Source: Lutibacter citreus
Lineage (GTDB): Bacteria; Bacteroidota; Bacteroidia; Flavobacteriales; Flavobacteriaceae
Reading direction: 5' to 3'
DNA: 64,000 bases
Assembly: GCF_003260195.1 (NCBI RefSeq)
Contig: NZ_QEIH01000005.1
Location: forward strand, 124,001 to 188,000
Shown: piece by piece, positions 27,260-36,186 of the stretch
Layout: each line of letters starts with the position of its first letter
How positions within the stretch are numbered: the stretch's first letter is position 1
Translations under genes and position numbers: made by a program
The notes under the pieces: model-generated
Told to the model about the DNA's origin: nothing
Seen by the model: the letters and a program-made list of their open reading frames with translations, nothing else
The model's database searches: none

Positions 27260-28663
27260 TTACATATTTTTAAGTTCAGCAACCAAATCTGTAAGAGCTT
27301 GTTTTGCATCACCAAAAAGCATATTTGTTTTTTGATTGTAGAATAATTCGTTCTCAATACCTGCATAACCAGGCTTCATACTTCGTTTATTTACAATTAT
27401 GTGTTTAGCGTTTTCAACATCTAAAATTGGCATTCCATAAATTGGACTAGAAGGGTCATTATGTGCAGCTGGGTTTACAACATCATTTGCACCAACAACA
27501 AGAACAACATCAGTATTTGGAAATTGAGGATTAATATCATCCATTTCAATTAATTTTCCATAATCTACATTACTTTCTGCCAATAATACGTTCATATGTC
27601 CTGGCATACGACCAGCAACCGGGTGGATAGCATATTTTACATCAACACCTCTGCTAGTTAACAATTCCTCTAATTCATGAATTACATGTTGTGCTTGCGC
27701 TACAGCTAATCCATATCCAGGAACAATAACAACTTTAGAAGAATAGTTTAATAATACAGCAGAATCACTTGCAGTTGTTTTTTTAACGGTTCCTCCAATA
27801 GTTCCTCCCGATCCTTCTGCAGCATTAGATCCCGCTCCAAAGGCTCCAAAAATAACACTTGCAAGGGATCTATTCATTGCTTTACACATTGCAAAAGTTA
27901 AAATTAACCCGGCAGACCCTACTAATATACCACCAACAAGCATTACCATATTATCATATAAAATACCTGTAATTGCAGCAGCTATACCTGTTAAGGAATT
28001 CAATAAAGAAATTACAACTGGCATATCTGCACCTCCAATTGGAACAACAAATAAGAAACCATATACTAATGAAGCTGCTAATAAACTATACATTAAAATT
28101 GCGCTATCTGTATTCATTAAAACAATATAAGTTCCAAACGCTACAAGGCCAATAAATAATATGTTATTAATAAGATTGTACTTTGGAAATCGTATATCTT
28201 TTAAACTACCATTTAATTTGGCCCAAGCAACTAAACTACCTGTAAAAGTGATACTTCCTATTATTATTGCAGCAATTATAGTGGTTATTATTGAAGCTGA
28301 AGCTTTATCGGCTATTGGAACTCCAATATTTTTGTTAAACTCTACTAAACCAATTAATAATGCACTTGCTCCACCAAAACCATTAAATAGAGATACAAGT
28401 TCTGGCATTTTAGTCATTTCAACTTTTATGGCAATAATCCATCCAATAATTCCACCAACGGCTAAAGCTAAACCTATTAAAATATATATTATTAGCGGGA
28501 CTTCTTTTTCAGCAAGAAAAATTGTTCCAACAATTGCTAATCCCATACCTAAGGCTGAGATTAAATTTCCTTTTTTAGCAGTCTCTGGGTGACCTAACAT
28601 TTTTAATCCAACTACAAAAGTAACGGTTGCGATTAAATAGATAATACTTAAAGTAATGCTCAT
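27260..28663 (-). CDS. pntB: NAD(P) transhydrogenase subunit beta
   Basis: A 467-residue integral membrane subunit of the proton-translocating transhydrogenase, which makes NADPH from NADH using the proton gradient. Residues 1-270 contain about nine hydrophobic segments. The C-terminal NADP-binding domain III (about 290-467) carries VIVPGYGLAVAQAQHV, HPVAGRMPGHMNVLLAE and VLVVGANDVVNPAA, and ends with the KRSMKPGYAGIENELF loop. It overlaps pntA2 by one base (TAATG), indicating coupled translation. Confidence 0.96.
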   Translation of the reverse strand: MSITLSIIYLIATVTFVVGLKMLGHPETAKKGNLISALGMGLAIVGTIFLAEKEVPLIIYILIGLALAVGGIIGWIIAIKVEMTKMPELVSLFNGFGGASALLIGLVEFNKNIGVPIADKASASIITTIIAAIIIGSITFTGSLVAWAKLNGSLKDIRFPKYNLINNILFIGLVAFGTYIVLMNTDSAILMYSLLAASLVYGFLFVVPIGGADMPVVISLLNSLTGIAAAITGILYDNMVMLVGGILVGSAGLILTFAMCKAMNRSLASVIFGAFGAGSNAAEGSGGTIGGTVKKTTASDSAVLLNYSSKVVIVPGYGLAVAQAQHVIHELEELLTSRGVDVKYAIHPVAGRMPGHMNVLLAESNVDYGKLIEMDDINPQFPNTDVVLVVGANDVVNPAAHNDPSSPIYGMPILDVENAKHIIVNKRSMKPGYAGIENELFYNQKTNMLFGDAKQALTDLVAELKNM

Positions 28664-28971
28664 TATTTTTTCTTTTTAAACATTTGTAACATTCTGTCGG
28701 TAACTGCAAAACCACCAACAACATTAATAATTCCTAATACAACAGCTATAAAACCAAGTGATAAGGCTAAGTAATCATTGGGGTTGGATTGTAGCATTAC
28801 TAATATTGCGCCAACAATAACAACTCCACTAAGTGCGTTTGCACCAGACATTAAAGGTGTGTGTAATACGGTAGGTACGTTTTTTATCAATTCAAAACCA
28901 ATAAATATCGCTAATATTAGGATATATAGAAGTTGAAGATTTTCATTTATAAATTCTAAAAAAGTATTCAT
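28663..28971 (-). CDS. pntA2: NAD(P) transhydrogenase subunit alpha, part 2 (membrane)
   Basis: A 102-residue protein with three to four hydrophobic segments (about 10-28, 40-60 and 65-88). It corresponds to the membrane segment that is fused to PntA in E. coli but separate in many bacteria. TVLHTPLMSGANALSGVVIVGA is the family signature region. It lies 11 bp after the soluble alpha part and overlaps pntB. Confidence 0.93.
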   Translation of the reverse strand: MNTFLEFINENLQLLYILILAIFIGFELIKNVPTVLHTPLMSGANALSGVVIVGAILVMLQSNPNDYLALSLGFIAVVLGIINVVGGFAVTDRMLQMFKKKK

Positions 28972-28982
28972 TTTATATGTTT

Positions 28983-30089
28983 TTAGTTTTTTCTTATTTT
29001 TCCTTCTTGAACAATTAAAGTACCATCTGTAATTTCATCTTCAAGATCCCAATTAAATTCATTGGTATCATTTACAAGATGAACTAAAAAGTTATACATG
29101 TTTTTAGCATATAAATCACTGGCATTTGTTGCAACACTTTCAGGAGCAATAGTAGTTCCAATAATTTTTACACCATTTTTTATAATAGTTTCGTTTAATT
29201 TGCTTAGTTCACAATTTCCACCTTGAGCAGCTGCTAAATCTATTATAACAGCTCCATTTTTCATTTGTTCAACTTGGTCTTTAGTAATAAGAACTGGTGA
29301 TTTTCTACCAGGAACCATTGCAGTTGTAATTACTAAATCGGCTTTAAAAAGTGATTCATTAACAGCTTCTTTTTGTCTTTTAACATAATCTTCGGAAGCT
29401 TCTTTAGCATAGCCACCTTCAGCTTTTTGTTCACCAGTATTATCAACACTAATAAATTTAGCTCCTAATGATTCGGCTTGCTCTTTAGTTTCCATTCTTA
29501 TATCTGTAGCTTCTACTATAGCTCCTAAACGTTTGGCAGTAGCAATAGCTTGTAAACCGGCAACACCAATTCCGTAAATTAAAACTCTTGAAGGAGTAAT
29601 AGTTCCTGCAGCAGTCATCATTAATGGAAAAATTTTGGTCATTTCATAAGCTCCCTTAATTACAGCTTTATAACCAGCTAAGTTATTCTGAGAACTTAAA
29701 ACATCCATATCCTGAGCTCTAGTAATTCTTGGCATTGCATCCATTGAAAATGCTGTTGCTCCTTTAGCAGCTATAGCTTCAATTAAATCTTTATTTGAGA
29801 TATGGTATAATTGACTCATTAAAATATGCCTCTTATCAATCAATTTTAAATCCTCTTCATCAAAAGGGTTTATTTTAACGAGAATTGTGGCCTCTTTAAA
29901 TACTACGCCTCTGGTTTCAATAGAAGCTCCAATAGCTTTATAATCTGAATTTTTGTTAGCCGAAGATTCTCCAGCTCCTTCTTCAACAATTATTTCAAAT
30001 CCTTTTTCAATGAGCTGTTTGGCTATTTTGGGTGTTAAGGCTACTCTTTTTTCGCCTATTTTTTGTTCTTTTAATACGCCTATTTTCAT
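28983..30089 (-). CDS. pntA1: NAD(P) transhydrogenase subunit alpha, part 1 (NAD-binding)
   Basis: A 368-residue soluble domain I of transhydrogenase, related to alanine dehydrogenase. It binds NAD(H) and exchanges hydride with domain III of PntB. The N-terminal MKIGVLKEQKIGEKRVALTP, the nucleotide fold VLIYGIGVAGLQAIATAKRLGA (about 171-192, GxGxxG-like) and ITTAMVPGRKSPVLIT with the PGRxxP motif are present. It is the first gene of the three-gene pnt operon, with a strong promoter match at 30161-30190. Confidence 0.95.
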   Translation of the reverse strand: MKIGVLKEQKIGEKRVALTPKIAKQLIEKGFEIIVEEGAGESSANKNSDYKAIGASIETRGVVFKEATILVKINPFDEEDLKLIDKRHILMSQLYHISNKDLIEAIAAKGATAFSMDAMPRITRAQDMDVLSSQNNLAGYKAVIKGAYEMTKIFPLMMTAAGTITPSRVLIYGIGVAGLQAIATAKRLGAIVEATDIRMETKEQAESLGAKFISVDNTGEQKAEGGYAKEASEDYVKRQKEAVNESLFKADLVITTAMVPGRKSPVLITKDQVEQMKNGAVIIDLAAAQGGNCELSKLNETIIKNGVKIIGTTIAPESVATNASDLYAKNMYNFLVHLVNDTNEFNWDLEDEITDGTLIVQEGKIRKN

Positions 30090-30160
30090 TTTGATTGATT
30101 GTTTTAACGATTCAATAATTTATATTTGAAATCAACATTTACTAGTAAAATAATATTAAA

Positions 30161-30190
30161 CAAAATTAGCCCCAATAGTTGAGATTTCAA
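30161..30190 (-). promoter_or_regulatory. promoter of the pnt operon
   Basis: On the minus strand TTG (30190-30188), a 19-bp spacer and TAATTTTG (30168-30161) match the Bacteroidota promoter exactly. The leader would be about 65 nt. Confidence 0.7.
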
Positions 30191-30420
30191 TTTAGATTTT
30201 CCTTTTTTTGATTAAAAAATCACTAAAAGGAAATAGTACTATATCTTCAGCTTTTTTTTATGGGTAATTTTGATATAAAAATACAAGTTTTAAAAGTTAT
30301 AATGATAAATAATATAAAATTTTAAGCAAATAAATGCATTATCATTTTTTTTGAAGAATAATTATACTTAATTAACAAATTTAGGTTTATAGTTTAATAT
30401 TTAAAAATTTCAATTTCTAT

Positions 30421-30450
30421 TTGTTAAATTCATTTATACCCGTAATTTTA
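30421..30450 (+). promoter_or_regulatory. promoter of the MBL-fold hydrolase gene
   Basis: TTG (30421-30423), a 19-bp spacer and TAATTTTA (30443-30450) give one mismatch to TAnnTTTG. The GTG start is 14 bp downstream. Confidence 0.55.
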
Positions 30451-30464
30451 TAAAAAATATAAAA

Positions 30465-31229
30465 GTGAAAATTACTTTTTTAGGAACAGGAACTTCTCAA
30501 GGTATTCCTGTTATTAATTGTGACCATCCGGTATGTTTATCAAAAGATAAAAAAGATAAGCGGTTAAGAGTATCAATTTTAGTTGAATGGGATAATTATG
30601 CATATGTTGTAGATTGTGGTCCAGATTTTAGATATCAAATGTTAAGAGCTGATGTTCGGAAAATTAATGGGATATTTATTACCCATGAACATGCTGATCA
30701 TATTGCTGGTTTGGATGATATAAGACCGTTTTGTTTTCAAATGGGGGCAGTACCAATTTACGCTCAACAAGAGGTGTTAGAAAACCTAGCTTATAGGTTT
30801 GAATATATTTTTAACGATAAAAACAAATATCCTGGAGCCCCTAGGGTTATTAGTAAATATCTTAAAAATGAGCCGTTTACATTAAGTAATATACGGATAT
30901 CTCCAGTTGAAGTTATGCACGGAAACCTAAAAATTTATGGTTATAGATTTAAAAATGTAGCTTATTTAACAGATGTAAAAACAATAGAGGCAGACGAAAA
31001 GCTTAAATTACAAAACTTAGATGTATTAATTATTAATGCTATTCGCTATGAACCACATCATTCTCATTTAAATATTGAAGAAGCCTTAGAATTAGTTGAA
31101 GAATTAAAACCAAAAAAAACCTATTTTACACATATTAGTCATCAATTAGGTTTTCATGCTGAAGTTGAAAAAAAATTACCTAAAAATGTACATTTAGCTT
31201 ATGATGAATTGGTTTTGGAGATTGATTGA
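30465..31229 (+). CDS. MBL-fold metallo-hydrolase (PhnP/lipoate-biosynthesis-neighbour type)
   Basis: A 254-residue metallo-beta-lactamase-fold phosphodiesterase-like enzyme. It begins MKITFLGTGTSQGIPVINCDHPVC, and the metal motif HEHADH lies in ITHEHADHIAGLDDIRPF (about 72-90). Further ligands are in VMHGN, LTDVKTIEAD and YFTHISHQLG. The GTSQGIP start and the two Cys are typical of the PhnP-like group, which hydrolyses cyclic phosphodiesters in known members. The in vivo substrate here is unknown, since there are no phosphonate genes nearby. Translation starts at GTG. Confidence 0.88.
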   Translation: MKITFLGTGTSQGIPVINCDHPVCLSKDKKDKRLRVSILVEWDNYAYVVDCGPDFRYQMLRADVRKINGIFITHEHADHIAGLDDIRPFCFQMGAVPIYAQQEVLENLAYRFEYIFNDKNKYPGAPRVISKYLKNEPFTLSNIRISPVEVMHGNLKIYGYRFKNVAYLTDVKTIEADEKLKLQNLDVLIINAIRYEPHHSHLNIEEALELVEELKPKKTYFTHISHQLGFHAEVEKKLPKNVHLAYDELVLEID

Positions 31230-31233
31230 TAAG

Positions 31234-31806
31234 TTATTCAATAATTAGTTTATATTTTTCTAACAATCCTGCAATTTCAGTTAAAGAAAATTTCGCATTT
31301 TTAATTGTATTTTTCTCAGGGTCTATAGTGTAATTTTTTGAAGTTCTAAAATCTGTTTTTTCTAAATTAGAAGCATCAAAAATAGCCTTTTTAAAATCGC
31401 ATAACGTAAATATTGAGTTTGCTAAATTGGTTTCTGTAAAATCTACTTCATGTAAATCACAATTTGAAAAATTGGTATTATTAATTCTGAATTTATAAAA
31501 AGAAGATAAATTTAAATTGCAATCTTTAAAATTAGCGTCAAATAGAAAAGGATTACATTCAAAAAAAAGAACCCCAACTATTTTACATTTTTTAAAACTA
31601 ACATCTTGTAAGGAGGTATTTTTAAGTTTTACGAGGCTTAAATTACAATCGTTAAAATTACATTCAATAAATTCGTTATTTGATAAATCTTGTTTTGAAA
31701 AATCACAGTTTATAAATGAACAATTATCATATTCGGCCCTTTTAAATTTTTCAGTAGTAAAGTCAATTCCTTCAAATGTTTTATTATCTATATATAAATC
31801 GGTCAT
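31234..31806 (-). CDS. pentapeptide-repeat protein
   Basis: A 190-residue protein made largely of A(D/N)LxF-like five-residue repeats, such as NCDFSKQDLSNNEFIECNF and NCDLHEVDFTETNLANSIF, which fold as a right-handed quadrilateral beta-helix. There is no signal peptide. The C-terminal 45 residues break the pattern and end in a helix. Some family members mimic DNA and protect gyrase from inhibitors, but most have no known role and nothing here decides it. The gene is 18 bp downstream of the AlkD-like gene, so the two are probably co-transcribed. Confidence 0.88.
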   Translation of the reverse strand: MTDLYIDNKTFEGIDFTTEKFKRAEYDNCSFINCDFSKQDLSNNEFIECNFNDCNLSLVKLKNTSLQDVSFKKCKIVGVLFFECNPFLFDANFKDCNLNLSSFYKFRINNTNFSNCDLHEVDFTETNLANSIFTLCDFKKAIFDASNLEKTDFRTSKNYTIDPEKNTIKNAKFSLTEIAGLLEKYKLIIE

Positions 31807-31824
31807 TATTTTAGTTTTTTAGAG

Positions 31825-32532
31825 CTATTTTTTCATAGCTTCTTGTTTTAATTCTGTTGGCATTTTTTCAATGGCATATCTTAAAGCTGTTCTAGGCATT
31901 TTACTTTTGTTAGCCATTATATAATCAAAAATTAACTGTTCGTTTACTTGGCTAGTAACCTTTAATACCCATCCATATCCTTTTTGCACTAAATCCTCTT
32001 CATCTAATAATAAGAAATCAGAAATTTGAATAATATCATTATGAAACAATCCTTTTTTAGCAGGAACAATAAGAGAAACAGCTGCGGCTCTTCTTTTCCA
32101 TAGGTTTTTTGAAGCAGTCCATTTTTTTAGATTGTCCAAAAAATCAGGGTACATCATAATAAATGAACCTATTGTATGATTGCAAAAAGTATCGCAAGTA
32201 GCCCAATTGGTAATGTAAGTTTCAATCCAGTTTTCAAAACGTATAAAATCAGTAGGTTTATATTGTTTTTTTAAAGCAAAAACCCAGTCACAAGCAACTA
32301 ATGATTCTTCAATATAATTTGATTTAAATAACAATTCACAGCCTTCAAAAATAGTTTCTTTTGGTTCATTTTTAATTAATTTAAAATTGTCCTTTGCAAT
32401 TTTATGCACACTAGCGGCTTTAACACCATGTGTTTTAATATTCTCCTTAAAAAAACGCTTACTGGCTAGTTTAACTTTTGGGTCTCCTATTTTTAAAAGT
32501 TCTTCTTTAATTTTTTCAATTAATCCATTCAT
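31825..32532 (-). CDS. AlkD-like DNA alkylation repair protein
   Basis: A 235-residue all-helical HEAT-like repeat protein of the AlkD family, whose characterised members are DNA glycosylases excising bulky or cationic alkylpurines. The WATCDTFCNHTIG motif (about 109-121) and the KWTASKNLWKRRAAAVSLIVPAKKG segment (about 137-161) are family hallmarks. A -7-like CAAAAGTA box lies at 32601-32608, about 70 bp upstream. It is divergent from the LexA-like repressor gene, a suggestive DNA-damage context. Confidence 0.9.
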   Translation of the reverse strand: MNGLIEKIKEELLKIGDPKVKLASKRFFKENIKTHGVKAASVHKIAKDNFKLIKNEPKETIFEGCELLFKSNYIEESLVACDWVFALKKQYKPTDFIRFENWIETYITNWATCDTFCNHTIGSFIMMYPDFLDNLKKWTASKNLWKRRAAAVSLIVPAKKGLFHNDIIQISDFLLLDEEDLVQKGYGWVLKVTSQVNEQLIFDYIMANKSKMPRTALRYAIEKMPTELKQEAMKK

Positions 32533-32698
32533 TATTCTATCGCTATTTTTATGCTTTAAGGTATTGTTTTGGAAGTTTTATATTGTAAAAATAGGAGTTC
32601 CAAAAGTACAGAAATACAAGTTATAAAATTAAAGTGAAAGTAGTATAATTGAATTATTTTTTTGAAAAATTAGGACATTTTCATTTTTTTGTTAACTT

Positions 32699-32742
32699 AG
32701 CTTATATATTTAGCATACGAAGCTTACAAATTTAGCATTATG
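32699..32742. promoter_or_regulatory. tandem operator-like repeat at the LexA-like gene start
   Basis: Two adjacent 22-bp units (32699-32720 and 32721-32742) agree at 16 of their first 18 bases, each with the form AGCTTAnAnATTTAGCAT. GCT...AGC within each makes a weak palindrome. The second unit overlaps the ATG at 32740, so bound repressor would block its own gene. Confidence 0.5.
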
Positions 32743-33513
32743 AATTTTTTATCAAAAAACATTAAACATTTAAGAACATTAAAAGGTCTAACTCAAGAAC
32801 AATTTGCACAAGAATTAAGTGTTTCTCGTTCACGTATAAGCTCTTATGAAGAAAATAGGGCAGTACCTCCAATAGATTTTTTACTATTATTATCAGACTT
32901 TTTTGAAGTTTCAATAGATATTTTAGTTAAAAATGATCTCTCTAGTGCTACAGACATAAATTTTTTAAAAATAGGAGATAAGCGGTTATTGTTTCCAATA
33001 ACGGTAGATAGTGAAAATGAAGATTTAATTGAAGTTATTCCGGTGGAGGCTTCTGCAGGATATTTAAGAGGTTATTCAGACCCTGAATATATTGAACATT
33101 TAAATAAAATAAAACTTCCGTTTTTACCCACAGGAACGCACAGAGCTTTTCCTATTAAAGGAGATTCAATGTTACCAGTAAAAAGTGGTTCTTATATTGT
33201 TGCTAGATTTATTGATGATATTAGAAATTTAAAAAGTGGAAGAACCTATATAGTGCTTACTTTAAATGATGGTATAGTTTATAAACGAGTGTTTGATAAA
33301 TTGGAAGAACATAATATGTTATTGTTAGTTTCGGATAATAAAAAGTATGATCCTTATTATGTTCCTTCAGAGGAAGTTTTAGAATTATGGGAATTTACGT
33401 GCAGTATTAATACTCAAGAATATGATGAGCATGAATTAAAAATAAGCAGTATTGCATCAATGCTTACACAGTTGGGTGTTGAATTAAAAGAACTTGAAAA
33501 ATCAGTAAATTAA
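32740..33513 (+). CDS. LexA-like repressor: HTH (XRE) plus S24 peptidase domain
   Basis: A 257-residue protein. Residues 6-62 form a Cro/CI helix-turn-helix (LTQEQFAQELSVSRSRISSYE). The C-terminal half is an S24 peptidase: candidate autocleavage bond Ala106-Gly107 in VEASAGYLRGY, nucleophile Ser143 in KGDSMLPV and general base Lys182 in GIVYKRV. All the parts for RecA-stimulated self-cleavage are therefore present, as in LexA or phage CI-type repressors. The stop codon overlaps the next start (TAATG at 33511-33515), tying it to the nuclease gene. The role as a damage-responsive switch is inferred. Confidence 0.88.
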   Translation: MNFLSKNIKHLRTLKGLTQEQFAQELSVSRSRISSYEENRAVPPIDFLLLLSDFFEVSIDILVKNDLSSATDINFLKIGDKRLLFPITVDSENEDLIEVIPVEASAGYLRGYSDPEYIEHLNKIKLPFLPTGTHRAFPIKGDSMLPVKSGSYIVARFIDDIRNLKSGRTYIVLTLNDGIVYKRVFDKLEEHNMLLLVSDNKKYDPYYVPSEEVLELWEFTCSINTQEYDEHELKISSIASMLTQLGVELKELEKSVN

Positions 33514-34913
33514 TGTACGCAATAGTAGATATTGAAACCACAGGACATAGTTCAAAAATTACTGAAATTTCCATTTTTATTTTTGACGGAGAAAAAGTTA
33601 TTGACGAATACACAACGCTTGTAAATCCAGAATGTAGTATTCCTCCATTTATAACCAATTTAACGGGTATTACAAATGCAATGGTTGGAAATGCTCCAAG
33701 GTTTTATGAAATTGCGAAAAAAGTACAGAAAATAACGGAAAATTGCATATTTGTAGCTCATAATGTAAATTTTGATTATAATATTATTCATAAAGAATTT
33801 AAAGATTTAGGCTTTGAGTTTAAAAGGAAAAAATTGTGTACAGTCCGGTTGTCAAGAAAATTAATTCCCGGTTTAAAATCATATAGTTTAGGAGCGCTTT
33901 GTAGTTCTCAGAATATTGAAATTCAGGATAGGCATAGAGCAAAAGGAGATGCTGAAGCAACTACAATTTTATTTGAGCAATTATTAAATTTAGATGAACA
34001 TCAAATTTTAATAAATTCTTTTTTAAATCCAAAATCAAGACAAGCTTCTTTGCCACCGCTATTACCAAAAAAAATAGTAGATGAACTATCCAATAAAACG
34101 GGAGTTTATTATTTTAAAAACGATAAGGATGAAATTATTTATGTTGGAAAAGCTAACAATATAAAACAACGAGTAATAAGTCATTTTTATGATAAAGCAC
34201 GGAAAGAAGTTTCAATGTGTATGGAGACGGCAGATGTAACTTATGTTGAAACAGGAAGTGAATTAATAGCGTTGTTGTTAGAATCTTCTGAAATAAAGAA
34301 AATATATCCAAAATTTAATAGAGCGCAAAGAAGATCACCCGAAAGTATAGGGTTGTTTAGTTATGAGGATAGAGAAGGAGTTGTGCATTTGGCTTATAAC
34401 CGTTTAAAGTTAATTTCTAATCCGTTAATGAAGTTTTATAATGTTTCAGAATGTAGAAGTTTTTTGGAGAAATTATGCGAAGAATTTAAACTTTGTCCAA
34501 AATATTGTAGCCTACAATCTAACGTTAGTACTTGTTTTCATTACCAATTAAAACAATGCAAAGGAATTTGTAAAGGGGACGAAAAGGTTGGTTCTTATAA
34601 TAAACGGGTTGCTAAAGCAATTAAATCTATTAAATTTAAAACAGAAAATTTTGTTATAAAAGAAAACGGAAGAGAGAAAAATGAAAATGCTTATGTGTTG
34701 GTTTTAAATGGTATTTATAAAGGTTTTGGATTTTCTAAAGACTCTAAAGAATTAATATCTGCAAATGATTATAATGAAATTATTACTGGTAGAAAAGATA
34801 ATCATGATGTGAATAGAATATTAAGATCTTATTTAAAAAATAATTCTCAAAACATAAGAAATTTAAGTCAAGCAACTATTGAAATTGAAACATTAGATTT
34901 GTTTTCTTTTTAG
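33513..34913 (+). CDS. DnaQ-like 3'-5' exonuclease fused to GIY-YIG (UvrC/Cho-like) nuclease
   Basis: A 466-residue two-nuclease protein. The N-terminal DEDDh exonuclease (1-165) has DIETTG (D6, E8), HNVNFDYNII and HRAKGDAEAT. The GIY-YIG domain (about 190-275) has TGVYYFKNDKDEIIYVGKA and NIKQRVISHF. A Cys-containing region resembling Cho/UvrC follows (KLCPKYCSLQ...CFHYQLKQCKGICKG). Such fusions occur in Bacteroidota and Actinobacteria and are thought to act in DNA repair. Coupling by a one-base overlap to a LexA-like repressor supports damage-inducible expression. Confidence 0.9.
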   Translation: MYAIVDIETTGHSSKITEISIFIFDGEKVIDEYTTLVNPECSIPPFITNLTGITNAMVGNAPRFYEIAKKVQKITENCIFVAHNVNFDYNIIHKEFKDLGFEFKRKKLCTVRLSRKLIPGLKSYSLGALCSSQNIEIQDRHRAKGDAEATTILFEQLLNLDEHQILINSFLNPKSRQASLPPLLPKKIVDELSNKTGVYYFKNDKDEIIYVGKANNIKQRVISHFYDKARKEVSMCMETADVTYVETGSELIALLLESSEIKKIYPKFNRAQRRSPESIGLFSYEDREGVVHLAYNRLKLISNPLMKFYNVSECRSFLEKLCEEFKLCPKYCSLQSNVSTCFHYQLKQCKGICKGDEKVGSYNKRVAKAIKSIKFKTENFVIKENGREKNENAYVLVLNGIYKGFGFSKDSKELISANDYNEIITGRKDNHDVNRILRSYLKNNSQNIRNLSQATIEIETLDLFSF

Positions 34914-35263
34914 ACTTCTACTCTTATTTAAATATGTTTACTTCTACATTTTGTAATTAAAAATATAAAGCGATTAAATAGAGGTAATAGTTCATAAAAT
35001 AACTTAATACAGTTTTCAATATTATTTGTAGAATTCACGAAATAATAACTTGTGTTTTTTATAAATTAATGAAGTATTTTCTTGAAAAGTATTTATATTT
35101 CACTATATTACAATAAGTTATGTGTAATTTTAGCGTAATAACCCCCTATTTTTTTAGTTGAAAGTAATAATATTTTCTTAAATAAACTCCTTTATTTCAA
35201 CTTCAAAAGTTAATTTGATATCATTAAATACTGATATATAATTACTAACTAAAACTTTTTATT
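34914..35263. other. 350-bp intergenic region, nothing recognised
   Basis: AT-rich DNA between the nuclease gene and the secreted protein at 35264. I see no open reading frame, RNA gene, clear terminator or consensus promoter. Confidence 0.5.
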
Positions 35264-36004
35264 ATGAGAACAAGAAAAATTGTATTATCAATGTTCATAA
35301 TTGTTGGGTTGCTCTTCAATTTAAACACAATTGCACAAGAAAAAGAAAAGAAAACTTACAAAATGGCAGAAATTACTTATATGCTGCCTAAAATTGGAAT
35401 GGAGAAAGCATTTGAGGATGCGGTAAAAGGTCACAATGAAAAATATCATAAAACAGGACCTTACAAAGCCGGATTAGACCAAATATTAACTGGTGAAGAA
35501 ACAGGTTGGTATGTTTGGGCAATGGGACCTTGTATGTTTTCAGATTTGGATAATAGACCAAAAGATGATGCTCATAGCAGTCATTGGGATAAAAATGTTT
35601 CACCTACAATTGAAAAATATGGTAGAAGTGAATATTGGAAATTTTTACCAGAAGTATCTGTTTATTCTGGAGAATCTAAACCTAAACTTATAGAGATTTG
35701 GATTATGGAAATTGAAAAAGAAAATGAACATTTCTTTTCAAGGTTATTGGATATGGTTAAAAAAGTTCATATAAAAAACGGTAATGAATATAGAGTTTAC
35801 AATAACTTATTAAAAGAAAATAATGGAAGAGATAAAGCCATTATTTTTGAACAGAATAATTGGGCAGAGTTGGATGAAGATAGTGAATTTATGAAAACAT
35901 TTAAAGAAATGTATAAAGAACCAAATTCTTGGGAGGATTTTTTAAAGGATTGGAGAGAAATGGTTAAATCAAACAAATCTCAGATTTGGAGAGTAGGAAT
36001 TTAA
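35264..36004 (+). CDS. secreted protein of unknown function
   Basis: A 246-residue protein with a signal peptide (residues 1-25, ending TIAQ). I do not recognise the family. The mature part looks like two alpha-beta units: first about 33-115 (MAEITYMLPKIGMEKAFEDAVKGHN ... WYVWAMGPCMF), then about 140-246 (PKLIEIWIMEIEKENEHFFSRLLDMVKKVH ... AIIFEQNNWAELDE). Each starts with a strand, then a helix, and later has an aromatic strand, which would fit a duplicated dimeric ferredoxin-like (ABM-type) fold. It is Trp-rich. It is monocistronic, with a terminator 25 bp downstream. Confidence 0.6.
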   Translation: MRTRKIVLSMFIIVGLLFNLNTIAQEKEKKTYKMAEITYMLPKIGMEKAFEDAVKGHNEKYHKTGPYKAGLDQILTGEETGWYVWAMGPCMFSDLDNRPKDDAHSSHWDKNVSPTIEKYGRSEYWKFLPEVSVYSGESKPKLIEIWIMEIEKENEHFFSRLLDMVKKVHIKNGNEYRVYNNLLKENNGRDKAIIFEQNNWAELDEDSEFMKTFKEMYKEPNSWEDFLKDWREMVKSNKSQIWRVGI

Positions 36005-36028
36005 TTACTACTTATAAAGTATAAATCT

Positions 36029-36068
36029 AAAACACGGGAGGTAATTTTTATTTCTCGTGTTTTTTTTA
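36029..36068 (+). terminator. rho-independent terminator
   Basis: Stem AAACACGGGA / TTCTCGTGTTT with a T-run of seven, 25 bp after the stop of the secreted protein gene. Confidence 0.75.
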
Positions 36069-36186
36069 TTAAATTGTTATAGTTTCTTAAGTTAATAATA
36101 CAATATTTGAAAGGTTTTTATAGATGATTTTTAAAAGCTAAATTCATTTTAAATAAAATAGTATATTAGCCCAATGACTATTATTT

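Larger units (their letters stand above)
30090..30464. other. 375-bp intergenic region between divergent pnt and MBL-fold genes
   Basis: Very AT-rich. It holds the two promoters listed separately (minus strand 30161-30190, plus strand 30421-30450). No open reading frame or structured RNA was recognised in the remainder. Confidence 0.6.

Noticed and set aside
28161-28592. 143-codon plus-strand reading frame
   Set aside because: Antisense shadow of the membrane part of pntB; its hydrophobicity mirrors the opposite strand.
34914-35263. tRNA, riboswitch or small RNA in the larger intergenic gaps
   Set aside because: No cloverleaf, GTTCGAATCC-like T-arm or known riboswitch core was seen in this gap or the others over 200 bp.
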